From the NCBI GenBank assembly GCA_036403035.1, contig DASWRT010000172.1, forward strand, positions 1 through 17,156: a stretch of DNA of 17,156 bases, given 5' to 3'. Made by a program: the position numbers and the translations under genes. The notes beneath the pieces are model-generated. The model saw only the letters and a program-made list of their open reading frames with translations. It was not told where the DNA came from and did not search any database. Shown piece by piece: positions 7,358 to 14,662 of the stretch; within the stretch, counting starts at the first letter, position 1; every line of letters starts with the position of its first letter. This stretch comes from DASWRT01 sp036403035 (GTDB lineage: Bacteria; Pseudomonadota; Alphaproteobacteria; ATCC43930; CGMCC-115725).

Positions 7358-8290
7358 CTAACGCCCCGGCCGCGGCTGCTCGATCCCTGGGATGCCGCCA
7401 ATCTGCTCCGCGAGGAAGTCGACCAGCAGCCGGACCCGAGCAATGCCCGCGCGCTCCGGGACAATCAGCATGCTCAGCGGGACGGGAGGCAGCGAATAGT
7501 CCGGCAGGATCGCCTCGAGCCGGCCGGCCGCCAAGAGATCGTCGACGAGCCATTGATGGGTGGGTCCAATGCCACGCCCAGCGACAAAGGCCTGGCGGGC
7601 GGCAAGCCCATGGTCGACGCGAAAACGTCCTCCGAAAGGCACCGCATGGTGTTCGCCGCCTGGCCCCTGCAAACCGAGCGTGTCGCTTCCCGCCACGTTC
7701 GACATCCGAATGCCGTCATGGCTGGACAGATCCTGCGGGACAGCCGGTCTCCCCCGCGCCGCCAGATAATCCGGCGCCGCGACGAGCAGACGCCGGGACT
7801 GGCCGAGGGCCCGCAGCTTCATGGAGCTGTCGGTGAGTGGACCCAGGCGAAGCGCGATATCGACGCCCTCCCGCACGAGATCGACGCGCTCGTCGGTGAG
7901 GCTGAGGTCGACCCCGATGTCGGGGTAGCGGTCCTGGAAGGCGAAGATCAGCCGGCTGACGTGCAAGACCCCGAACGCCGCGGTGCAGGATATCCGGATC
8001 GTGCCCGCCGACGCGCCGCGGGTGCCCCGCGCCTCATCCCCAGCCTGCTCCACGAGACGCAGGATCTGGAGGCTATTGGCATAATAGCGGCTGCCTTCGT
8101 CGGTCATCGTGACGCGCCGGGTAGTCCTGCTGAGCAAAGGCACGCCGACGGCCTCCTCGAGCTCCCGCAGATGCCGCGTGACCGTCGATTGCCCAATGCC
8201 GAGTTCCCGCGCGACCGCCGACAGGCTTCCACGTTCGGCCACGCGGACGAAGGTGCGCATCCGCTCAAGCGTCACGTCCGGCTTATCCAT
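7358..8290 (-). CDS. LysR family transcriptional regulator
   Basis: The product is 310 residues long, the standard LysR length. The N-terminal winged helix (about 7-65) reads LERMRTFVRVAERGSLSAVARELGIGQSTVTRHLRELEEAVGVPLLSRTTRRVTMTDEG. The C-terminal effector domain follows, with ISCTAAFGVLHVSRLIFAFQDRYPDIGVDLSLTDERVDLVREGVDIALRLG, of the CrgA/aaeR-like subgroup. The frame extends 17 codons further to 8341, but the ATG at 8290 starts where LysR proteins normally start. No Shine-Dalgarno is evident for it. It is divergent from the quinone reductase gene, the usual layout for a LysR protein and its target. A 14-base palindrome lies only 7 bases ahead of its start codon and could be the autoregulatory site. 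Confidence 0.93.
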   Translation of the reverse strand: MDKPDVTLERMRTFVRVAERGSLSAVARELGIGQSTVTRHLRELEEAVGVPLLSRTTRRVTMTDEGSRYYANSLQILRLVEQAGDEARGTRGASAGTIRISCTAAFGVLHVSRLIFAFQDRYPDIGVDLSLTDERVDLVREGVDIALRLGPLTDSSMKLRALGQSRRLLVAAPDYLAARGRPAVPQDLSSHDGIRMSNVAGSDTLGLQGPGGEHHAVPFGGRFRVDHGLAARQAFVAGRGIGPTHQWLVDDLLAAGRLEAILPDYSLPPVPLSMLIVPERAGIARVRLLVDFLAEQIGGIPGIEQPRPGR

Positions 8291-8384
8291 TATTTGGCAT
8301 AATCTTATGCATTTCCTACATGTAGCGGAACGTTCCTGCATCGTCTACCTGAGGGGTCAGTTTCCATCATCGGATCGCTGACCC
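8291..8384. promoter_or_regulatory. Divergent LysR/quinone reductase control region with three adjacent palindromes
   Basis: Three palindromes lie within 40 bases: GCATAA-tc-TTATGC (8297-8310), CTACATGTAG (8316-8325) and GGAACGTTCC (8327-8336). LysR proteins bind as tetramers to a recognition palindrome plus an adjacent activation site, so paired sites are expected; three different palindromes in a row are more than needed. The palindromes are read directly. Which of them the LysR protein uses is inference. Confidence 0.6.
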
Positions 8385-9182
8385 ATGAAAGTCCTTCTTG
8401 TCTTCGCTCATCCCGAACCGCGCTCGCTCAACGGCGCGCTCCGCGATGTCGCCATCAAGGAACTCGAGGCCCAAGGCCATGAGGTGCGGATGTCGGATCT
8501 CCATGCCGACCGCTGGAAATCCGAGGTCGACCATGCCGACTTCCCGTTGCTGGCGCCGGACGCACGGTTGAAGGTGCCCGCGGCCTCTCGCGAGGGGTTC
8601 GCCGCCGACGCGCTGACCGAAGATGTCAAAGCCGAGCAGGAGAAGCTCTTGTGGGCCGACGCCCTGATCCTCCAGTTCCCGCTCTGGTGGTTCACCATGC
8701 CGGCGATCCTCAAGGGCTGGGTCGACCGAGTCTTCGCCTACGGGTTCGCTTATGGTGTCGGCGAGCACAGCGACAGGCGATGGGGCGACCGCTACGGCGA
8801 GGGAGTCTTCGCGGGGAAGCGCGCAATGTTGCTCGTGACCACCGGCGGCTGGAAGGAGCACTATGCCGCCCGCGGGGTCAACGGGCCGATCGACGACCTG
8901 CTTTTCCCGATCAACCACGGCATCCTCTATTATCCAGGCTACGAGGTGCTTCCGCCGTTCGTGGTCCACAGCGCCGATCGTCTCGACGAGGCCGGCTTTG
9001 CGCCCGTAGCCGAGCACCTGCGCGAGAGGATGCGGACGCTCCCGACCACCCCGCCCATTCCCTATCGGCGTCAGAATGGCGGCGACTATCTGATCCCAAG
9101 CTGCGAGCTTCGCCCCGGCCTGGGCGATCCGGGTGCGACCGGCTTCGCGCTTCACCTGAACGGCGCAGGCGCAGCCGGCTAG
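8385..9182 (+). CDS. NAD(P)H:quinone oxidoreductase, flavodoxin-2 (NQO1/MdaB-like) family
   Basis: The product has 265 residues. The N-terminal flavin-phosphate loop reads VFAHPEPRSLNGAL (6-19). The core motif LILQFPLWWFTMPAILKGWVDRVFAYGFAYG (about 93-123) is nearly diagnostic of NQO-type reductases. LLVTTGG with the following Tyr is the flavin ring loop, and ILYYPGYEVLPPFVVH follows as in the longer NQO1-like subgroup. The enzyme should be a cytosolic flavoprotein that reduces quinones or nitro/azo compounds by two electrons at the expense of NAD(P)H, avoiding semiquinones. It lies divergent from the LysR regulator at 7358-8290, its likely controller. The start ATG has no obvious ribosome site. 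After the stop, a 117-base convergent gap with no clear terminator leads to the kinase gene end. Confidence 0.93.
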   Translation: MKVLLVFAHPEPRSLNGALRDVAIKELEAQGHEVRMSDLHADRWKSEVDHADFPLLAPDARLKVPAASREGFAADALTEDVKAEQEKLLWADALILQFPLWWFTMPAILKGWVDRVFAYGFAYGVGEHSDRRWGDRYGEGVFAGKRAMLLVTTGGWKEHYAARGVNGPIDDLLFPINHGILYYPGYEVLPPFVVHSADRLDEAGFAPVAEHLRERMRTLPTTPPIPYRRQNGGDYLIPSCELRPGLGDPGATGFALHLNGAGAAG

Positions 9183-9299
9183 GCTTCATGGGCAAAGCTT
9201 GACGGGGTGACTCACGGTTGATTCAAGGCTGCCTTTTGTCCACGAAGCCTGGCATGGCATCGGCACGGCGACCAACGAACGGATCGGGATTGCCGCCGC

Positions 9300-11273
9300 T
9301 CATCGCGCCACGGCGACGCCCGCCGCTGCCGCGGGCGTTTCCGCGGCGAGGCGGTCGGACGCTTCGGGCAGGTGCACCGTCACAATCGTGCCGCGCCCGG
9401 GCGCGCTGTCGATCTCCAGCCGGCCGCCATGCAACCGGACCAGCGCGTTGGCGAGCGGCAGGCCGAGCCCCAGCCCCTCGTACTGCCGCGCTAGATCGGC
9501 GTCGATCTGCCCGAACGGCGACAGCGCCACCGGGATGTCCTCGGCCCGCATCCCGATCCCCTCGTCGGCGATGCGGATCGCGACCCATCGTCCGTCTTCC
9601 GCGACCGCGGCGTCCAGGTAGACCCGGCCGCCCGCGGACGAGAACTTGACCGCGTTCGACAGGATGCCGTCGAGCACCTGACGCAGCCGCGGCGTGTCGC
9701 CCCAGAGCACTGGCGCCGGCCTGAGCGGCGGACCCAGGACCAGTTCCTGGCCCGCGCGCTCGCAGTCGGCGGCGACGCGCTTCGCGCACGGTCCGACGAT
9801 CTCGTCGAGTTCGAGGAAATCGGCGCGCAGCGACAGCGTGCCCGATTCGCAGCGCGAGAGGTCCAGCACGGCGCCGATCACGTCGAGCAGCCGGCGTCCG
9901 CCGTCGCGGATATGCGCCGCGTGCTCGACGTAGGACGGATTGCCGATCGGGCCCAGCATCTGCCCGGCGAGCACCTCGGCAAAGCCGATGATCGCATTGA
10001 GCGGCGTGCGCAGCTCGTGGCTGACGTTAGCGAGAAAGGTGCTCTTCGCCGCGCTCGCCGCCTCCGCCTCGCGCCGCGCCCGCTCCAGCACCTGCTCACG
10101 TTCCTTAAGGTCGGTGATGTCGCTCCAGAACAGGATGGCGCCGCCGTCGCGGGTCGGGCCGCGGGTAACGCGCAGCCAGCGGCCGTTGGCGAGCGCGATC
10201 TCGCCGCCTGCCAGCAGCGCGGGACGGCAGCCCGCGCCGGCCGCCGCGCCACCGATCTCTGGATCGTCCGCGCGGATTTCGACGATCGCCTCCACCGCGT
10301 CGCCAAGCGGGACGCCCTCGGCAAGCCTGGGCGCCGCCGAGGGAAAGAACCGCGCCGCCTGACCGTTGGCGATGACGATGCGGCCGGCGGCGTCGACGAG
10401 CACGATGCCCTCGCGCGAACTCTCCAGCGCGTCGATGAGCCGGAACTGCGCCGATTGGCGCAGCGCCGCCTCGCGCTCCATCATCGTCCGGATGCTCGTC
10501 TGCATGACCGCCATCGACCGGAGCAGGATCCCCGTCTCGTCGGCGGCTCCGGCAGGGATCTCGGCCTCAAAATCACCTTTGGCGATCAGGTCGGCCGCGA
10601 CCGCGGCGGCACTGAGCGGCCGCAGGATGCGGCGGGCCAGCAGCACGGTCAGCACCACGGCGAGCGAGAAAGCGGCGACGGTCACGATGATGCCCGCCCA
10701 GCGCGCCGTGCCGATCGCCAGCACCGCCTGCTGCCGCTCGTGAAAGCTGTCCTCGGCGACGATCTCGGTCAGAAGGTCGAACTGCGCGATCGTCGCTTCG
10801 TACAGCTGGGACAGCTCGGGGTCGTGCGCCGCGTCCGCCGGATGGCGGTCGAGGCGCCGCCGGTCCCACTGCGCCGTCAGATCGCGGATCTCGCGGATGA
10901 GCGCGGTCTCGCGCGCGGACATCGCACGTTCCTCGGTCACGCCCAGATCGTCGAGCAGTTCCGTCCGGAGATCGTCGAATGTCGACGCCGTCTCGGCCGG
11001 CGGCGCCGGTGCCGGCGCGATGCTGCTGCTCCCGCCCGCCGCCGTCACCGCGGCTTGCAAGACCGCCGCATGCATCCGCGTGAAGGCAAGACTCGCGGCG
11101 CGGGCATGGTTGATGGCCATGAACGGACGGTCATAGGTGTCCACGACGATCCGGCCGGCCGCGGCGATCGCCAGCACCCCGTATGTCCCCAGTCCCGCGG
11201 TGACCAACCCCATCGCGGCGAAGGCCAAGAAGAGCCTTACCCGGATCGAGAGGCGGAACGGGAGTGCGGACAT
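9300..11273 (-). CDS. Membrane-bound hybrid-less sensor histidine kinase (HAMP-PAS-HisKA-HATPase)
   Basis: The product has 657 residues. The first membrane helix (about 12-37) and second (about 191-213) frame a periplasmic, mostly helical sensor region of about 150 residues, reminiscent of four-helix bundle sensors. A HAMP linker (about 214-266) and a PAS domain (about 277-390) follow. The HisKA box NVSHELRTPLNAIIGF has phospho-acceptor His419. The ATPase domain has Asn540 (N box), DEGIG (570-574, G1) and GLGLGLPLAN (600-609, G2). The text resembles the PleC/PdhS group of alphaproteobacteria. There is no receiver domain and no response regulator gene beside it, so it is an orphan kinase whose partner lies elsewhere. 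It is preceded by 243 non-coding bases after the glycosyltransferase gene, so it is probably transcribed alone. The Shine-Dalgarno is weak. Confidence 0.93.
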   Translation of the reverse strand: MSALPFRLSIRVRLFLAFAAMGLVTAGLGTYGVLAIAAAGRIVVDTYDRPFMAINHARAASLAFTRMHAAVLQAAVTAAGGSSSIAPAPAPPAETASTFDDLRTELLDDLGVTEERAMSARETALIREIRDLTAQWDRRRLDRHPADAAHDPELSQLYEATIAQFDLLTEIVAEDSFHERQQAVLAIGTARWAGIIVTVAAFSLAVVLTVLLARRILRPLSAAAVAADLIAKGDFEAEIPAGAADETGILLRSMAVMQTSIRTMMEREAALRQSAQFRLIDALESSREGIVLVDAAGRIVIANGQAARFFPSAAPRLAEGVPLGDAVEAIVEIRADDPEIGGAAAGAGCRPALLAGGEIALANGRWLRVTRGPTRDGGAILFWSDITDLKEREQVLERARREAEAASAAKSTFLANVSHELRTPLNAIIGFAEVLAGQMLGPIGNPSYVEHAAHIRDGGRRLLDVIGAVLDLSRCESGTLSLRADFLELDEIVGPCAKRVAADCERAGQELVLGPPLRPAPVLWGDTPRLRQVLDGILSNAVKFSSAGGRVYLDAAVAEDGRWVAIRIADEGIGMRAEDIPVALSPFGQIDADLARQYEGLGLGLPLANALVRLHGGRLEIDSAPGRGTIVTVHLPEASDRLAAETPAAAAGVAVAR

Positions 11274-11451
11274 GATCGACGCGGGCGTCCCGGCCGGCTA
11301 CCGCGGCGGAAGCGGAAGGCCGGCGGACGGTCCTGCGAGACCGGAGCGCAGGCGAGGCGGTGCAGGAAATCCAATGCTCATGCTTACCTTGCGCTATCCG
11401 ATCCTGCGCTGTCCGGCGCACGTCGCGCGGATCGGTCCGACCACGTACGGC

Positions 11452-11457
11452 ATTATC
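11452..11457 (-). promoter_or_regulatory. Possible -10 element for the histidine kinase gene
   Basis: On the minus strand GATAAT sits in an AT-rich patch (about 11452-11475) in otherwise GC-rich DNA, 179 bases ahead of the kinase start. The -35 region at the right distance is poor (GTCAAG with a 16-base spacer). The AT patch between two same-strand genes supports a promoter; the exact hexamer is a guess. Confidence 0.25.
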
Positions 11458-11516
11458 CTTAAAATTTGAAAAACTTGACTGCTCCGGCCGGCGCGGCGAC
11501 GGCTCTCATCGCGCGG

Positions 11517-12734
11517 CTATTCCCGGCCCGAGAACAGCCGGTCGTAGCGGTCGAGCATCGTCTCCAGCGCGAAGTTCGCAAAGGCGGCGGCGCGGTTCTC
11601 CGCGCCGATGCGGCGGCGGCGCGGCTCGTCGGCGATCAGCGCCGCGAACGCGCCGGCAAGCGCCGAGGCGGCCGCGCCGTCGCGCGGCACGATCAGCGCG
11701 GAGTCGCGGTTCGCGGCGGCGACCATCCCCTTGATGTCGCCGACGTCGGTCGAGACGACCGGCAGGCCGGCGGCCATCGCCTCGATCACCGTGTAGGGCA
11801 TCTGCTCGGTGTCGGAGGAGAGCGCGAAGGCGTCGAACAGCGGATAGGCGCGCTCCGGCTGCGTCAGCGCACCGGCGAAGGCGACCGACCCGGTCACGCC
11901 CAGCTCGGCGCACAGCGCCTCCAGCGCAGGCCGCTCGCGACCGTCGCCGACCACGATCAGCCGCGCGCCGAGATCGCGGGGCAGCGCGGTGACGGCGCGG
12001 ATAAGACGGGCGAAGTTCTTCTCCGGGCGGAGCGCGCCGACCGTGCCGATCACGAAGCGGCCGGGCCCCTCGGCGAAGTCCGGCATCAGCAGCGGGTCGG
12101 CAGGCGGCTCGGCGAAGCGGCGGCAATCGATGCCGTTGGGAATATAGAGGACGCGCGAGTCCGCGAGACGCCACGTCCCGGTCGCGAGGCGCTGCAACAG
12201 CAGCGACGGCACGACGACACGGCTGCCGGCACCGCTCAGCGCGACACGCCGCGTCCAGACGCGGCGGCGGATCTGGCGGTCGAGCGCCTCTTCCTTCCCG
12301 AAACCGTCCTCGAAATGGACATGCCGGCGGCAGAGCGGACGGAGCCGGTTGGCGAGCGCCCATTCGATCGCGCCCCAGTTGTAGGTCAGCAGCAGGTCGG
12401 GAGCGCGCTCCGCCAGGACGCCGCGGATGCGGCCGAGCGTGCCGGGATGCAGGCCGGACCGCTTCGGCAGCCGGAACGGCTCGACCGTGCAGTCGACGTC
12501 CGACGCGATGCGCTCGCCGCAGTCGGTGTTGCCGTCGAGCGCCAGCACCGTATGCCGGTAGCCGGCGCCGAGGCCGTTCGCGAGCGCCACGGTACGGATC
12601 TGCGCTCCGCCGATGGCGAAGCTCGGGAAGACGTGCAGCAGGTGCAGCTTCCGTCCGGCAGCCCGCCGGGGAGGCTGGACGGCGGGCAATGGTTCGACGG
12701 CCCGGACGGCCGCGGACGATGACGATGTGCTCAT
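11517..12734 (-). CDS. GT-B fold glycosyltransferase (family GT4)
   Basis: The product is a 405-residue cytosolic glycosyltransferase. After a Ser/Ala/Pro-rich start of about 27 residues, the acceptor domain begins with HLLHVFPSFAIGGAQIRTVALANGLG (the GGA loop of GT4 enzymes). The nucleotide-sugar domain follows, with YIPNGIDCRRF (197-207), VGALRPEKNFARLI and the E-x7-E pair Glu310/Glu318 in TEQMPYTVIEAMAAGLPVVSTDVGD. It would transfer a hexose from an activated donor onto a growing cell-surface glycan; donor and acceptor are unknown. It lies 36 bases after the large membrane protein gene on the same strand, probably in one transcript. No strong ribosome site is seen, only a weak TTTAGAG ahead of the ATG. 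Confidence 0.92.
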   Translation of the reverse strand: MSTSSSSAAVRAVEPLPAVQPPRRAAGRKLHLLHVFPSFAIGGAQIRTVALANGLGAGYRHTVLALDGNTDCGERIASDVDCTVEPFRLPKRSGLHPGTLGRIRGVLAERAPDLLLTYNWGAIEWALANRLRPLCRRHVHFEDGFGKEEALDRQIRRRVWTRRVALSGAGSRVVVPSLLLQRLATGTWRLADSRVLYIPNGIDCRRFAEPPADPLLMPDFAEGPGRFVIGTVGALRPEKNFARLIRAVTALPRDLGARLIVVGDGRERPALEALCAELGVTGSVAFAGALTQPERAYPLFDAFALSSDTEQMPYTVIEAMAAGLPVVSTDVGDIKGMVAAANRDSALIVPRDGAAASALAGAFAALIADEPRRRRIGAENRAAAFANFALETMLDRYDRLFSGRE

Positions 12735-12770
12735 GCTCTAAAGTGCAGGTCGGTTGAAGCGTCGCTTTCG

Positions 12771-14456
12771 TCAGGCCGTCTGCTGAAACGGCGGCAGCGT
12801 GCCGGCCGCGCCGGAACCCTCGGCGCTGAGGTCGCGGATCGCCCGCGCCAGCTCGGCGAGCGCCGCGCGGGTATCGGCCTGGGTCGCGGCCGGCGGCCGG
12901 TCGGCGGCGGCCTGGACCGACACGGCGAGGTCGCGCACCAGCGCGCTCTGCCGCTCCACCAGCGCGTGCAGGAGCCGCGCCCCCTCGCCCACCGCGGCGG
13001 CTGCGGTCGCGGCGTCGCGCACGCCGCCAACGCCGCCGCCGCTTTCGGCATCGCCGGTCAGGAGCGATTTCAGCTCGTCGTGCGACAGGGAGAGCCGCTC
13101 CATCACCGGGACGATCGAGATGGTGACCGCCTCGACCACGTCGCGCAGCCGATCGACGCTCTCGCCGACCTGCGCGACCCGGACATCGGCGGCGGACGTT
13201 TCGGCCCCGCCGCTGCCGCCCATCTCGCCATGGCGCAGCATTGCGGAGCGCAATTCGGCGGTCGCGTCCTCGATCCGCTCGACGAGCGTACCGAACACCA
13301 CGCTCTGCTGCGCCAGCGCCTGCGCAAGCATCGCGGCAGCATCCGCGGCAGCGTCCGTGGCGGCACCGCCGCCGGCCGCCGTCTCGATCGCCGCGGCGGC
13401 GCGGTGCAGCGCATCACGGATATCGACGGCGAGGCCGTTATTCTCGTCGAGGCTGCGCACGATGCGGTCGAGCCGCTCGTCGCCGCCACCGCCGATCCGC
13501 GCCGCCGCCTGCGCGACGAAACGGTCGAGCACGGCCTCGATGCTGCGCTCGATCGCGGCGGCCGTCGCCTCGGCGATCTGCGCCGGGAGCGATTGCAGGC
13601 GCCCTTCGAGGACCCACAGCGCCGCCGACACGCCGGCCTTGTCGGAGCCGGAGAGACCACCGCCATCACCAACGGCATGGCCGCCGCGCGCCGCGGGAAG
13701 CTCGGGGGGAAACAACTCGGCGGCCGACGCGGCGAAGCCGAGCGCCCGGCGCCGCTCCAGATCGGCGAAGAGGCGGGCAAGCAGCGCCATCGCCATACCG
13801 CTTGCCGCGAGGATCGCAGCCACCGCGATCGCCATGCCGCAGACGATGCCGGGCCGGACGGCGTCGCCGTCCTCGGCACCCTGCGTCGCCTGCCAGACGT
13901 TGTAAGCGGCCATGCCCAGCGGCAGGATCGCCGAGGCGGCGAGCAGCAGACCGAGCCGGACATGCGCGAGCAGCGACGCCGCGCGACGCTCGCCGACCGG
14001 CGCGAACGCCTCGTGCGGCGGCAGGGTCGCGAGCCATGCAGGGACGTCGGCGCGGCCCCGTTCCGCCGCCGCCGACACCGGCACCGCTTCGGAGCGCGCG
14101 AGCGTGCGGGCGAAGCCGGACGCGGCGGCGTGCAGGTCGTCGCCGGCAAAAGCGGCGGTGAACTCGCCGGGGTCGACCGCGTCGCCGGAGCGGCGCCGCT
14201 CGACGAGCGCGGCGAGGCGGCGCGCCGTGCCGGCGCCGCGCCCGAGGTCGATCAGCGCGGGAAGGACCGCGTCGAGCAGGAAAAGCGTCGAGACGAGCAG
14301 AGCCGCGGCAAGCGCCATGCGGCTCCAGTCATGGGCGATGTAGAGCGACAGTGCGTCGGGAAGCGGAACGGCGGTGCTGGGCAGGAACTCGCCACCGAAG
14401 ATGGCGAACAAAGCACACGACAAGACGACGCCGGAAAAGACGATGACGCGTAGCAC
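12771..14456 (-). CDS. Unrecognised four-helix membrane protein with long helical cytoplasmic tail
   Basis: I do not recognise a named family. From the GTG at 14456 the product has 561 residues. That start follows AAGAAGG (14464-14470) by 7 bases and begins right at the first membrane helix, so I prefer it to an ATG 36 codons upstream. Predicted membrane helices are about 3-24, 47-70, 166-189 and 203-228. A cytoplasmic loop of about 95 residues lies between the second and third. The rest (229-561) is an Ala-rich, heptad-like helical region in segments (about 276-320, 328-360, 370-410, 422-466, 480-520, 528-545) broken by Gly-rich linkers. This 2+2 topology with a long tail resembles MotA/TolQ/ZorA-type proton-channel proteins, but the glycine/threonine signature expected in the third helix is not evident and no OmpA/MotB-type partner is adjacent. 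It is probably co-transcribed with the glycosyltransferase downstream. Confidence 0.75.
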   Translation of the reverse strand: MLRVIVFSGVVLSCALFAIFGGEFLPSTAVPLPDALSLYIAHDWSRMALAAALLVSTLFLLDAVLPALIDLGRGAGTARRLAALVERRRSGDAVDPGEFTAAFAGDDLHAAASGFARTLARSEAVPVSAAAERGRADVPAWLATLPPHEAFAPVGERRAASLLAHVRLGLLLAASAILPLGMAAYNVWQATQGAEDGDAVRPGIVCGMAIAVAAILAASGMAMALLARLFADLERRRALGFAASAAELFPPELPAARGGHAVGDGGGLSGSDKAGVSAALWVLEGRLQSLPAQIAEATAAAIERSIEAVLDRFVAQAAARIGGGGDERLDRIVRSLDENNGLAVDIRDALHRAAAAIETAAGGGAATDAAADAAAMLAQALAQQSVVFGTLVERIEDATAELRSAMLRHGEMGGSGGAETSAADVRVAQVGESVDRLRDVVEAVTISIVPVMERLSLSHDELKSLLTGDAESGGGVGGVRDAATAAAAVGEGARLLHALVERQSALVRDLAVSVQAAADRPPAATQADTRAALAELARAIRDLSAEGSGAAGTLPPFQQTA

Positions 14457-14662
14457 GGCCTGCCCTTCTTGAGTAAAATGCTTAGCTCTTCTTGAACGAT
14501 TGCCGCGGTAAATGAAGGTGCGCGCCGAGCATCTTACGCGCATCGAGTTACCGGACTGTAACATCCCGGACGGTTACGAACGAGTTCAAATTCCCCGCCG
14601 CTCCTGGTAGAGAAAGCCGCCCCCGCCGGCTCCTGCGCGGGGCGATTCAGGTGCACCTTTCC
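14457..14662. promoter_or_regulatory. Divergent control region of the glycan locus
   Basis: The 206 bases separate the leftward membrane protein gene from the rightward glycosyltransferase gene. Direct repeats of CTTCTTGA lie at 14465-14472 and 14488-14495; the first covers the Shine-Dalgarno of the leftward gene. A cluster GTTAC (14547-14551), GTAAC (14558-14562), GTTAC (14573-14577) forms nested inverted repeats and includes two CCGGAC copies 15 bases apart (14551-14556, 14566-14571). No clear sigma-70 promoter was found. Regulation by a protein binding the GTTAC/GTAAC cluster is inference. Confidence 0.4.

Noticed and set aside
9181..9250. AGGCTTC (9181-9187) / GAAGCCT (9244-9250) as a shared terminator of the convergent genes
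   Set aside because: The arms are separated by 56 bases and no T run follows, so chance pairing is likely.
9912..11462. 516-codon plus-strand frame opposite the kinase gene
   Set aside because: Asp/Arg/Gln-rich composition typical of antisense frames in GC-rich DNA. The minus strand encodes an intact kinase.
11466..12722. 418-codon plus-strand frame opposite the glycosyltransferase
   Set aside because: Antisense shadow. The minus-strand GT4 motifs are unambiguous.
12966..14453. 495-codon plus-strand frame opposite the membrane protein gene
   Set aside because: Antisense shadow with no recognisable domain. The minus-strand start has a strong ribosome site and real membrane helices.
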